Shown in pieces: positions 5,188-12,538 of a DNA stretch of 58,672 bases. The translations under genes and the position numbers were made by a program. A model generated the notes under the pieces. That model was not told the origin of the DNA. It did not search any database and saw nothing but the letters and a program-made list of their open reading frames with translations. Position 1 is the first letter of the stretch. Each line of letters starts with the position of its first letter. This DNA comes from a virus, in IMG/VR virus record IMGVR_UViG_3300046336_000091, positions 1 through 58,672 of that record, one strand, 5' to 3'.

Positions 5188-5889
5188 CTAAAAATCGAAA
5201 CCGATTTTATAGGAAGATTTTACGATGTCTGTGGCGTTGTTTGATAACCACAGTCCGTTTGCCACTGCAAACTTGCTGTCAAGTACGCTACCAATTTCGG
5301 CGGAGGCTAAAAAGCCAGCCGTAAACTTTACGGCTTGTGTTTGGTCTTCAAATCTCTTTGTTGGAGCAATGCCAATATTGAACGCAACCTCCTTTGAAGT
5401 TCCTTTAGCATCAACAAGATGCCCTTTTACCCCGTAACACAGGGTTGTGCTTGGCAAACTTGTTGCGTTACCAGCAAATTCCTTGCTAAAGATTCGAGTA
5501 ACGAAAAGTTTTCCGCCTTTTATAGCATTAATAATACTGGTCTCTAATGCTAATCGGTCACTCATTTTCCAAATTCCATTTTCCATTACGTAGCCTAATG
5601 AGGCTATCGTTGAATCAAACGAGATTCCACCTTTAGCGGTGAAATTGCTAAATGGAACAGACGCCAATGAAACAGCTAATGCTGTTACGGCTTTGAGTGT
5701 TTCAGCGTTCCGCGTAGCGATTGGTGTTGCACCAACCTGAGTAGCAGGAAATTCTACACTATTACGCGTATATACATCTTCCAAATCCGCATCTTGCGAC
5801 AATGTGAAATATGTTTCAAGTTTAGTGTTTGGTTCTTGGATGTTTGCATCCGTTAAGGCTTTAATAGCCTTGCCTTTGGTAAGTGTCAT
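5188..5889 (-). CDS. Unknown protein, 233 aa, first gene of the leftward arm
   Basis: The likely start is the ATG at 5889 (MTLTKGKAIKALTDANIQEP). A longer frame back to 6033 would begin inside the control region and lacks a leader. After a short helical start the protein is rich in Ser, Thr, Ala and Gly with alternating hydrophobics, suggesting a beta-rich fold. The repeated phrasing of TSIINAIKGGKLFVTRIF and CYGVKGHLVDAKGTSKEV resembles modest-size, abundant early phage proteins such as single-strand DNA binders, but no motif proves this. It ends in TAG with a TAA three codons on. Hairpins lie at 5257-5272, 5314-5333 and 5863-5879. Confidence 0.7.
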   Translation of the reverse strand: MTLTKGKAIKALTDANIQEPNTKLETYFTLSQDADLEDVYTRNSVEFPATQVGATPIATRNAETLKAVTALAVSLASVPFSNFTAKGGISFDSTIASLGYVMENGIWKMSDRLALETSIINAIKGGKLFVTRIFSKEFAGNATSLPSTTLCYGVKGHLVDAKGTSKEVAFNIGIAPTKRFEDQTQAVKFTAGFLASAEIGSVLDSKFAVANGLWLSNNATDIVKSSYKIGFDF

Positions 5890-6050
5890 ATCGTTATGAT
5901 ATTTAAAGAGTAAAGAATGTCTTGTCCGTTTCAGAAACGTAACACAACTCGCAAATTTTAAAGAGTTTTGAACTCTAACCAGATTCCAAGCATCCCTACC
6001 CGTGTGGGGGGGGCTGTCTTTGACTCTCGTCAAATCTATACTGGAGTGTA

Positions 6051-6130
6051 TTGGGGAACCACACGCTAATTTTTTTACATAAATTTTTTTTTGGGGAAAA
6101 ACCAGACGCTAATATTTTTATATTTTTTTT
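6051..6130. repeat. Two 40-bp direct repeats with T tracts
   Basis: Copies at 6051-6090 and 6091-6130 share TTGGGGAA, CCA(C/G)ACGCTAAT and two T-rich blocks in the same order; a third TTGGGGAA-like edge follows at 6129. T tracts of 5-10 bases recur through both copies, which would bend the DNA. Repeated sites in a divergent region are typical of iterons or operator arrays; which applies here is unknown. Confidence 0.75.
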
Positions 6131-6307
6131 GGGGAAGCAAGTAAAAGTGAGATACCATATATATAAGCGATTAGACATTTTAAGTTTTAGTTAAATAGGT
6201 CTTAAATACCATAGTAGCAAGCATACTAAACACGTTTTTTAATGGTTATTTAGTTAAGAAAGTGTTAAGATTTAGAGATGCTGGTTGGTGTTCCAGTAGT
6301 ATGTTTA

Positions 6308-6325
6308 ATACAGTTATAACTGTAT
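6308..6325. promoter_or_regulatory. Perfect 18-bp palindrome, candidate operator
   Basis: The half-site ATACAGTTA is repeated in inverted orientation with no spacer, about 70-90 bp upstream of the rightward -33 region. Perfect palindromes of this length usually bind a dimeric repressor or activator. The ArsR-type protein at 1720-2025 and the winged-helix protein at 6445-6987 are the visible candidates. Confidence 0.55.
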
Positions 6326-6394
6326 GTTTGTATACATTATACCAGTATATTTTAATCGAGAGATTATATTTTGTACTTTTTTTTTACGTAGCTA

Positions 6395-6425
6395 TTGACA
6401 TTTGAGTTGCAGTAGTGTATCTTTG
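6395..6425 (+). promoter_or_regulatory. Bacteroidota-type promoter for the rightward operon
   Basis: TTG at 6395-6397 lies 20 bases before TATCTTTG at 6418-6425, matching the -33 TTG and -7 TAnnTTTG pattern of Bacteroidota primary sigma factor promoters. Transcription would start near 6432, giving a leader of about a dozen bases before the ATG at 6445. Confidence 0.75.
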
Positions 6426-6444
6426 TTAAAAAAGATAAAACAAC

Positions 6445-6987
6445 ATGGAAATGAGACAACGATATAAAAGAGGAAAGCTTGCGACTTATATTGACCCTGA
6501 TACAGGAGAGTTAATAGAGTTAACTCCTTCTTATATTCAGAACTATGTTGCGAATGATGGAGAGTCTTTTTACCAATTGTATGCTGGCTTTATTGGATTA
6601 TTGCAAGATGGTGTAGAGAAATCAGAGATGAAGATATTTGGCTATTTGCTTGAACATTACATGCATAACAATGTCTTCAATATAGGAAAGGCAGTAAAGC
6701 AAGACATGGAAGATAGATTAGGGGTAAAGCTAAGAACTATAGAGGGATGTTTAGTTTCTCTAAGAAAACCGAGAGGAGATGGAACAGCTTTATTACTATA
6801 TAACACTTCAAACAAAAGTTACTGTATTAATCCAAGATATGTGATACAGAGTTTTGATGGTAAAGATGCTCGACTTCAAAAGATTAAGATTTGCCTATCC
6901 AATGGATTTGAACCTATTAACTTTTTAAAAAAGAAACAAAATGCAAAGGACGTTCCTGATGATTCAGAAAGAAAACAACAAGGATAG
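6445..6987 (+). CDS. RepL-like winged-helix replication/regulatory protein
   Basis: The 180-residue product has a helical centre (residues 40-100) reading as a winged helix. Segments KIFGYLLEHYM and NIGKAVKQDMEDRLGVKLRTIEGCLVSL look like the helix-turn-helix, followed by the typical RepL-type end YCINPRYVIQ. RepL-like proteins start plasmid replication and occur in Bacteroidota phages. It is the first gene behind the rightward promoter and next to the repeat array, which suits an initiator or an operon regulator. Family assignment is by motif shape only. Confidence 0.5.
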   Translation: MEMRQRYKRGKLATYIDPDTGELIELTPSYIQNYVANDGESFYQLYAGFIGLLQDGVEKSEMKIFGYLLEHYMHNNVFNIGKAVKQDMEDRLGVKLRTIEGCLVSLRKPRGDGTALLLYNTSNKSYCINPRYVIQSFDGKDARLQKIKICLSNGFEPINFLKKKQNAKDVPDDSERKQQG

Positions 6988-7174
6988 TTATACTTACGAA
7001 GACCTTGTTAGAGATAGCGAAGGAACTACTAATCCTTTAGATGAAAGTTATCCCTTAAGGATTCGACGAGTACAATCAGTCTTTTCAAGAGATGTAAAAA
7101 GGATTCTCTTAGAAGAGGAGGAGATTAAGCGTAAAGAGTTAGAGTGGAATAAAAAGATAAAGCGAACTAAGTAA
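6959..7174 (+). CDS. Small charged protein, 71 aa
   Basis: The frame begins inside the end of the preceding gene. ATG at 6941 gives 77 residues; the ATG at 6959 (MIQKENNKDSYTYEDL) gives a shorter overlap and is my choice. The product is hydrophilic, acidic at first and then strongly basic with a long Glu/Lys helix (residues 45-71). No family is recognised. It overlaps the next start by one base (TAATG), so translation is probably coupled. Confidence 0.6.
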   Translation: MIQKENNKDSYTYEDLVRDSEGTTNPLDESYPLRIRRVQSVFSRDVKRILLEEEEIKRKELEWNKKIKRTK

Positions 7175-7389
7175 TGACAATTAAGATAAGCCTATCTGAG
7201 CCTCAAACAAAGGAAGATAAAGATTACGTTAAAGACTTAAGGAGTCATCTAAAAACAGGATTTTCAAAAGAAAGAGATACTATCTATTATGCTCCAATAA
7301 ACAAGAATCAAGTATCTCTTTTGGTAAAGAAACGAATGAGAGAAGCTGAGGTTGAAAGGCGTTATAAGAAATCACACGAAATCTATTAG
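7174..7389 (+). CDS. Small basic protein, 71 aa
   Basis: The start overlaps the previous stop. The product is Lys/Glu-rich and probably helical, with a basic C-terminus (KKRMREAEVERRYKK); it could bind nucleic acid. It ends in TAG, and a TGA follows in frame two codons on. The next gene starts 3 bases downstream. No family is recognised. Confidence 0.6.
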   Translation: MTIKISLSEPQTKEDKDYVKDLRSHLKTGFSKERDTIYYAPINKNQVSLLVKKRMREAEVERRYKKSHEIY

Positions 7390-7391
7390 AC

Positions 7392-8048
7392 ATGACAGCT
7401 AAGATTACAATGCACATAGCAAGAGATGATTTATCGAAGCGTATTATCCAATGGATACAGTTTTTGAATCCTAAGTTATCTCCTCTTACAGAGAAGGAAA
7501 TGAATCTCTTAGAGGAAGTATTCAGATTGCCTGATAAGTTCTTTGCTGTTCCTTTCTCTACTATTCCTAAGAGGTTATATGGTGAGCGGTTGAAGATAGA
7601 ACCTTTAGCGTTACAGAGATTGATTGCCTCCTTGTTTAAGAAGGGCTATCTGGTTAAGGATGAATATGAAGAGATGGATATATTACATCTATTAAAGGGA
7701 ACTATGGTTAGAGGATTAAAGGAAGAGAGTAAAATAAGATTTGAATTAGACTGGGTATTAGATGGAGATAATATACGAACCATTGAATCTAAAAGCATTC
7801 GAGGAATACATCCAGATATTATTCGAGAAGCAAAGAAAGAGGTATCCCCTTCATCAAGATTATCCTCGCTTAAGCAAGAAGTAGAAGAAAAAGAAACGAA
7901 AGAACATAAACAAATCTTAAATGAAGACACTATTCAATCCTCCGATAAGTCTGGAACAAGCAATGGAGTACCTTTATCTTCACTGGAACTTATTGAAGCT
8001 CAAAAGAAAAGACTGGCAGAATATAGAGCCAGAAGAAAACAATCTTAA
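7392..8048 (+). CDS. Unknown protein, probable winged-helix N-terminal half
   Basis: Of 218 residues, the first 120 alternate helices and look like a winged-helix fold (LTEKEMNLLEEVFRLPD, then LQRLIASLFKKGYLVKD). The second half is acidic and low in complexity (residues 145-195), ending in a basic tail ALELIEAQKKR-like helix. The order suggests a DNA-binding head with a flexible tail; a second replication or regulatory factor is possible. It belongs to the packed operon 6445-10615 with 2-3 base spacing. Confidence 0.55.
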   Translation: MTAKITMHIARDDLSKRIIQWIQFLNPKLSPLTEKEMNLLEEVFRLPDKFFAVPFSTIPKRLYGERLKIEPLALQRLIASLFKKGYLVKDEYEEMDILHLLKGTMVRGLKEESKIRFELDWVLDGDNIRTIESKSIRGIHPDIIREAKKEVSPSSRLSSLKQEVEEKETKEHKQILNEDTIQSSDKSGTSNGVPLSSLELIEAQKKRLAEYRARRKQS

Positions 8049-8050
8049 TT

Positions 8051-8581
8051 ATGCAAACTAAGAACGCCGATATAAAGCTCAAGGAAGCGATGAAACTCTA
8101 TAACGAGGATAAGCTACCTTCTTTACAAATAGACGAAGCTAAGGCAGATAAGATGCTAAAGACTCAATTTCTTTATTTAAAGAAGGCTATGACTTTACCT
8201 TATACGACCGAGATTAGAGTGCCGAGGTTGCTAACGTTAAAGATGCGCTACCGTCATGTTCGAGCCAAGATTAATGATTGCATAACTGAAGCTAAGGAAC
8301 TTCGAGATAAGAAGTGCTATAACTGTGATGATATAGAATTAGAGCGTTCACAAGAAGATACGGAGAAGTTACAATCCTTAAAGAAAGAAATCAAGTACCA
8401 ATGGATTTTAAAAGAGAAGTGGATGTCTATTTATACAAAGACGGCTACCTATGCGCGATTAAGAAAGCTTCGAGCTATGTGGCAAGAAAGGAATAAGGAC
8501 ATAAGACTGAAAGAAGATTATGTCAAGAATAGAAAATTAACTCAAATGCCTCGAACCAATGAGGTGTTTAATATCGACTAA
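8051..8581 (+). CDS. Coiled-coil protein, 176 aa
   Basis: Almost entirely helical and highly charged, with Lys/Glu/Leu heptads over residues 30-165 and two closely spaced Cys (KKCYNCDD, near residues 88-95) that could bind a metal or form a dimer. No enzyme motif is seen. It starts two bases after the previous stop. A structural or scaffold role in the replication operon is possible; I do not recognise the family. Confidence 0.6.
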   Translation: MQTKNADIKLKEAMKLYNEDKLPSLQIDEAKADKMLKTQFLYLKKAMTLPYTTEIRVPRLLTLKMRYRHVRAKINDCITEAKELRDKKCYNCDDIELERSQEDTEKLQSLKKEIKYQWILKEKWMSIYTKTATYARLRKLRAMWQERNKDIRLKEDYVKNRKLTQMPRTNEVFNID

Positions 8582-8582
8582 C

Positions 8583-9035
8583 ATGTACGATAACGATTCT
8601 TATTGGACTAAGAAATTTAAAGTTTATCTTGAATCTGGCAGTCAGAGACTATGCTTTGAGTTTAAACCTTCAGCAGAAAATATATTTTCAAAATTAGCAA
8701 ACGATAAACAACCAGAAAAAATGAACCAAGTAGTTACATTAGACTTAAACGCATTAGACTATTGCTCGGTTGAGCAACTTAAAGAAATTACAGCTTTGAT
8801 TGAGAAAATTTCAAAACAGAAGACGACTCTTGATAATCAGAAGATATATCAAGAAATTAAAGCAAAAGAAAGACAAGAATTAGAGGCTAAGTTTAAAGCA
8901 CACGAAGCAGTCTCTATGCGTATCGTTACACAAGAAAGATTCATTGCTCAACAAAGAGAACTAAAGAAAGAATTAGAAAAAGAATATAGAGCTTTAAAAG
9001 AAGCTTACGTAGCAAAATATAAAACCACTAACTAA
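8583..9035 (+). CDS. Coiled-coil protein, 150 aa
   Basis: A longer frame from 8559 overlaps the preceding gene; the ATG at 8583, one base after the preceding stop and preceded by AAC, fits the spacing of this operon better. The N-terminal 60 residues look globular (YLESGSQRLCFEFKPSAENI). Residues 60-150 form a long Lys/Glu/Gln coiled coil. The function is unknown. Confidence 0.6.
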   Translation: MYDNDSYWTKKFKVYLESGSQRLCFEFKPSAENIFSKLANDKQPEKMNQVVTLDLNALDYCSVEQLKEITALIEKISKQKTTLDNQKIYQEIKAKERQELEAKFKAHEAVSMRIVTQERFIAQQRELKKELEKEYRALKEAYVAKYKTTN

Positions 9036-9044
9036 GAAAGAATT

Positions 9045-9608
9045 ATGACAACAAGAACAATTCCACAAGTAAAACCACAAGTACAGATGCAACAAGAACA
9101 GACAATAACGAATCGTTTCCAACAAGACTTAAAGAAACGTATTGAAGAGAATAAGAAGTTCAATCAGAACATTCTTGAACACAAAGAATCTTTAGACAAA
9201 GTAGAATTCATCACGGGCGATATTATCGTACGGATGTTAAAGTTTGAAGGAGAGCAAGACAATGAAGGTTTACTCTTAGAGCGGAAGTTTAAACCGTTTG
9301 AGACAGAGGGTGGTAGACCTGCTTCTAAGATTGATGACTGGGACTATTCAACTAAGGCTGTCGTGGTCAAGATGCCAAGCAAGCGTTTCTTAGCACTCTT
9401 AACACCAGAGAATAGAGCACGTTACGAACTGGTTAAGGAAGGAGATATAATCTGGTTAAATATGAGTGTAATGCAGCGAGCTGAACAGTATGCTTTTATT
9501 CACGAAAGAAACTATCCTGTTCAAGGCTATGAAGGCTATCTTTTGATTCCAGTCAATAGATTTGATGTAATTGAAGGAAATATAGCAGAGTTAAATAAAA
9601 CCGCTTAG
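9045..9608 (+). CDS. GroES-like co-chaperonin candidate
   Basis: After a helical Gln-rich start (residues 1-50) the rest has the order of a GroES barrel: a strand block DIIVRMLKF, a long variable loop where the mobile loop would be (about 70-95), TKAVVVKMPSKR, VKEGDIIWLNMS, and a closing GYEGYLLIPVNRFDVIEGNI like the GroES C-terminal strands. At 187 residues it is longer than bacterial GroES (about 97) and T4 gp31 (111). A GroEL-like gene lies two genes on. This is a recognition by pattern and context, not proof. It ends in TAG. Confidence 0.45.
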   Translation: MTTRTIPQVKPQVQMQQEQTITNRFQQDLKKRIEENKKFNQNILEHKESLDKVEFITGDIIVRMLKFEGEQDNEGLLLERKFKPFETEGGRPASKIDDWDYSTKAVVVKMPSKRFLALLTPENRARYELVKEGDIIWLNMSVMQRAEQYAFIHERNYPVQGYEGYLLIPVNRFDVIEGNIAELNKTA

Positions 9609-9621
9609 AATAAAGAAAAAC

Positions 9622-10215
9622 ATGCTTGTATGGGATTTAGATAAGAATTTCTGGGAGATAAATAGCATGTTCTATTTGTTCTTCAAAGAACTTAAAGATG
9701 AAGATGCTTCTAAGAATAAGGAAGTATCTTCAATCAAGATGTGGTGTATATCGATGATGGGAGCGGATACTTCTCCGTTAAAAAATATGACGCAAGAGGA
9801 GAAAGAATTGATACTAAGAGATTCTTTCTTGAAAGCACATGAGAATGTTATTCTTCCAGAGAAAGTGTCTAAGAATAAAGATAAAGCATCTTCTAAGTCA
9901 GAATACGTTAACGTGTTTAAGATATTCGACAAGAACTTAGATGCGCCTCTGGTTGAGAGGATGGTAAATATCACACATAGTAAAGCTAAGAAGCTGTTAC
10001 GAATGTGGGAGAATAAGTTAGAAGAGCGTCAATACTTCATCAATACGACACCTTATGATAAGACATCTTACGAGATGTTAGAGAAGATAATACCCCCTAC
10101 GGCTAAGATGTGGCAAGAGTATTATCGGTTGAAAAAAGAATCAGAAGAAGAGAATGAACAATCTGTTCACGGTGGTACAGAAGAATCCTTCTTAGAAAAA
10201 GAATATGGAAATTAA
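9622..10215 (+). CDS. Unknown protein, 197 aa
   Basis: Mostly helical, with an aromatic-rich start (VWDLDKNFWEINSMFYLFF), a Lys/Ser-rich middle (residues 75-95) and a Glu-rich C-terminus. No motif is recognised. Conserved-looking segments NITHSKAKKLLRMWENKLEE and IIPPTAKMWQEYYRL suggest a protein-binding helical module. It lies between the GroES-like and GroEL-like genes, so a link to folding or packaging is only contextual. Confidence 0.6.
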   Translation: MLVWDLDKNFWEINSMFYLFFKELKDEDASKNKEVSSIKMWCISMMGADTSPLKNMTQEEKELILRDSFLKAHENVILPEKVSKNKDKASSKSEYVNVFKIFDKNLDAPLVERMVNITHSKAKKLLRMWENKLEERQYFINTTPYDKTSYEMLEKIIPPTAKMWQEYYRLKKESEEENEQSVHGGTEESFLEKEYGN

Positions 10216-10216
10216 C

Positions 10217-10615
10217 ATGACAGATAAAGAAAAGCTTAATCAGGTAAAAGAAATAATAGCCTCCTTAGAAATACCAAAGGGTTCTATATCAGACGGCAAC
10301 CACACCTTCGATGAACTCTACGAGCATAGATGTATTCTCTGGATTGCACTATGCAAAATGGAAGCAAATATTGAATTCTATATAGGTGGCACAGCAGGTT
10401 CTTCATGGAAAACAACTACACACTCTTCAGGAGATGTAATGGAAGGTTGGTTCCTATTAGGAATGGGAAAAATAAAAGGAGAACAGATAACATATCATCT
10501 ACCAATTAAATATTGGAATGATTGTGAATTTGCTCAAATATTAGTAAAAGCTCCAGAATACGATGGACACTCTTCAAGTGATGTACTTGAAAGAATTAAA
10601 AAATTAGAAGACTAA
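10217..10615 (+). CDS. Unknown protein, 132 aa
   Basis: The chosen start is the ATG at 10217 (MTDKEKLNQVKEII), just after the previous stop; a start at 10205 would overlap it. Residues 25-132 look like a compact alpha/beta fold (LYEHRCILWIALCKMEANIEF, then SDGNHTFDE-type turns), with a Gly/Thr/Ser stretch near residues 57-68. It has the look of a small conserved phage domain of unknown role. It ends 11 bases before the chaperonin gene. Confidence 0.6.
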   Translation: MTDKEKLNQVKEIIASLEIPKGSISDGNHTFDELYEHRCILWIALCKMEANIEFYIGGTAGSSWKTTTHSSGDVMEGWFLLGMGKIKGEQITYHLPIKYWNDCEFAQILVKAPEYDGHSSSDVLERIKKLED

Positions 10616-10626
10616 AAGCAAGAATA

Positions 10627-12333
10627 ATGCAAGCTAAAGAATATACAAATCACTATAAAAACGATGCACGGGATGTACTCATTGAAGGAGTTAACCAATT
10701 AGCCGATATGGTTAATGTAACCTTAGGTGCAGGAGGTCGATTGGTCGCTATCGAGAATACATTTAAAGAGCCTTACCTTACCAAAGATGGCGTAACAGTG
10801 GCTAAGAAGATTAAGATTAAACCACCTTATCATCTTGGTGCAGCCATGTTAAGACGTGCTGCCGAGAGGTTGGGTAATGAGTTTGGTGATGGCACGTCTA
10901 CTGTTACATGTATGACGCAAAGCTTGGTCAACTCTGGTAGAGACCTTATTTTAAAGAAAGGACTCAATACACGTCAACTTGTTTATGACCTTGAACAGAA
11001 GAAGGGCTTAGTCTTAGAGAACTTAAGACATCAGAAGAAAGACTTAACAGATGATGTACGTCCTGAACATATTGTCCTAACTTCTACCAACAATGATACA
11101 GAGATTACGACAACGATTATGAATGCGTATGCTTCTGTTGGTTCAGAAGGGCTTATCTTAATCGAAGAATCTAAGTCTATGGATACTCTGGTTCAGCTCA
11201 CTTCTGGTTATGCTTATGATAGAGGCTATGTTTCTTCTCAGTTCATTAAGGACAATGCTTCTCTCTCAATTACGATGAACGATGTGAAGTTTCTTTTATG
11301 TGATAGAAAGATTGAACGAACAGAGCAGGTCAAAGATATTATTCTTCAGATTGGTATGTCTAATCGGATGAATAAGACCAATACGAGCTTAGTGATTATT
11401 GCAGATGACTTTGACCCTCAGGTATTGGCTATGTTGATTATGACGAATAGGAACTATGATGGGTTAGGCATTTGTTGTATTAAAGCACCAAGCTATGGTG
11501 AAAATCGTTTCTTCATGTTAGAGGACATTGCCGCTTTAACAGGTGCTACTGTTATCTCTCAAAACAATGGTCTTTCCTTAGGTGACTTAAGATACGAAGA
11601 TTTAGGTTCTGCTGGTCAAGTCTTTATCTCGTCAGAACAGTTTATCATTAAAGAACCTTCGCTTGATGAAGAACGCGTAAACAAGCGAATAGAACATGCC
11701 AATGCTCAATACCACAACGATTCCATTATCTTGTGGGAAAGAGAACAAGCAAGAAAGCGCATGGCTAAGCTGATGTCTAAGACGGCTATCATCATGGTGG
11801 GTGGTACATCCGACTTAGATGTTAAAGAAAAGATGGATAGATACGATGATGCGATTAAGGCTTTGATGGTTTCCTTGAAAGGGGGTATCGTTGCAGGTGG
11901 TGGAGTAGCGATGTTACAGAGTCGACTTCAAGAAAAAGAAAACGACTGGGCAGCAACCATGCTAAACAAGGCTTTATATGCTCCCTTTAAGCAGATTATG
12001 GATAATGCAGGTGTAATGCCTAAGGAACGAGTTAGTGTCTTAGAAGCCATTAGGTCAGGTAAATTCTATACGTTAAAGATGAAAGTAAATAGAGAGAATG
12101 ATGTATGCGATTTAAGTTCAAACTGCAAATACATATCACCTTTCTTAGCTATTTCAGATTCTTTAAGAGATACACAATGTATTGACCCTTATCTTGTTAC
12201 AGAGGCTTGTGTCAATACATCAGTGGCTATTGCAACGTCTATCTTACTTACTGCAGGAATAGTACAATCAGAAGTAGCTTTGTCTAACCAACAGCTTCAG
12301 TTAGCTGAAGAGATAGACATGATTAACGGATAA
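10627..12333 (+). CDS. groL-like: GroEL-like (HSP60) chaperonin
   Basis: The 568-residue product follows GroEL from end to end. TKDGVTVAK (near 53-61, with the Asp that matches GroEL D52), GDGTST (near 87-92, ATP site), an apical part with QLTSGYAYDRGYVSSQF, KAPSYGENR, and the hinge/equatorial return GGIVAGGGVA (near 419-428). The Asp of the hydrolysis site (RYDDAIKAL, near 407) is kept. The Gly-Gly-Met tail of bacterial GroEL is missing and the sequence is diverged, as in other phage chaperonins such as that of Pseudomonas phage EL. It probably folds abundant virion proteins or cargo in the infected cell. Confidence 0.93.
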   Translation: MQAKEYTNHYKNDARDVLIEGVNQLADMVNVTLGAGGRLVAIENTFKEPYLTKDGVTVAKKIKIKPPYHLGAAMLRRAAERLGNEFGDGTSTVTCMTQSLVNSGRDLILKKGLNTRQLVYDLEQKKGLVLENLRHQKKDLTDDVRPEHIVLTSTNNDTEITTTIMNAYASVGSEGLILIEESKSMDTLVQLTSGYAYDRGYVSSQFIKDNASLSITMNDVKFLLCDRKIERTEQVKDIILQIGMSNRMNKTNTSLVIIADDFDPQVLAMLIMTNRNYDGLGICCIKAPSYGENRFFMLEDIAALTGATVISQNNGLSLGDLRYEDLGSAGQVFISSEQFIIKEPSLDEERVNKRIEHANAQYHNDSIILWEREQARKRMAKLMSKTAIIMVGGTSDLDVKEKMDRYDDAIKALMVSLKGGIVAGGGVAMLQSRLQEKENDWAATMLNKALYAPFKQIMDNAGVMPKERVSVLEAIRSGKFYTLKMKVNRENDVCDLSSNCKYISPFLAISDSLRDTQCIDPYLVTEACVNTSVAIATSILLTAGIVQSEVALSNQQLQLAEEIDMING

Positions 12334-12344
12334 GTAAAATGGAA

Positions 12345-12428
12345 AGAAGTAGGAGCTCGGTAGGTAGAGCAAAGATTAAATGAAAGGCTTTAATCTTCGG
12401 AACGTGGGTTCGATTCCCACTACTTCTT
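12345..12428 (+). tRNA. tRNA-like gene with extended anticodon stem
   Basis: Acceptor AGAAGTA/TACTTCT, D arm GCTC/GAGC and T arm GTGGG-TTCGATT-CCCAC are canonical. The anticodon arm is a perfect 9-bp stem AAGATTAAA/TTTAATCTT around TGAAAGGC, in place of five pairs and seven bases. With the normal 5-bp stem the loop would be 16 nt. GAA may be the anticodon if U33 is the T after the stem. It lies between the chaperonin and terminase genes on the coding strand. Confidence 0.65.
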
Positions 12429-12437
12429 CAAAATAAT

Positions 12438-12519
12438 GCTACGATACGCTAAATTGGTATTGCGGCTCCCGTGGAGGGAGTGGTCGAAAGACGTGAAGGT
12501 TCAACCCCTTCTCGTAGCA
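12438..12519 (+). tRNA. tRNA with small variable-arm hairpin (Ser/Pro-like anticodon)
   Basis: Acceptor GCTACGA/TCGTAGC is perfect, the D arm is CGC/GCG with a GG-containing loop, the T arm GAAGG-TTCAACC-CCTTC. A variable-arm hairpin GTC-GAAA-GAC marks a class II tRNA. The anticodon arm is GCTCC-CGTGGAG-GGAGT, which puts G rather than T at position 33 and gives TGG. Sliding by one gives T33 and GGA (Ser), which suits the class II arm but breaks the stem. It lies 19 bases before the terminase start. Confidence 0.75.
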
Positions 12520-12538
12520 CAAATAAACACAAAGCAAT

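Larger units (their letters stand above)
5890..6444. promoter_or_regulatory. Divergent control region
   Basis: This 555-bp gap separates the leftward and rightward arms and has no convincing gene. It holds a G8 run (6006-6013), two 40-bp direct repeats with long T tracts (6051-6130), an 18-bp perfect palindrome (6308-6325), a shorter inverted repeat GTATA/TATAC (6331-6343) and the rightward promoter (6395-6425). The content fits a switch region and possibly a replication origin; the gene beginning at 6445 is a RepL-like protein. Confidence 0.65.

Noticed and set aside
5890-6033. Upstream extension of the leftward gene to a start at 6033
   Set aside because: The extra 48 residues come from the control region; the ATG at 5889 has the usual A/T leader and starts where the protein-like sequence begins.
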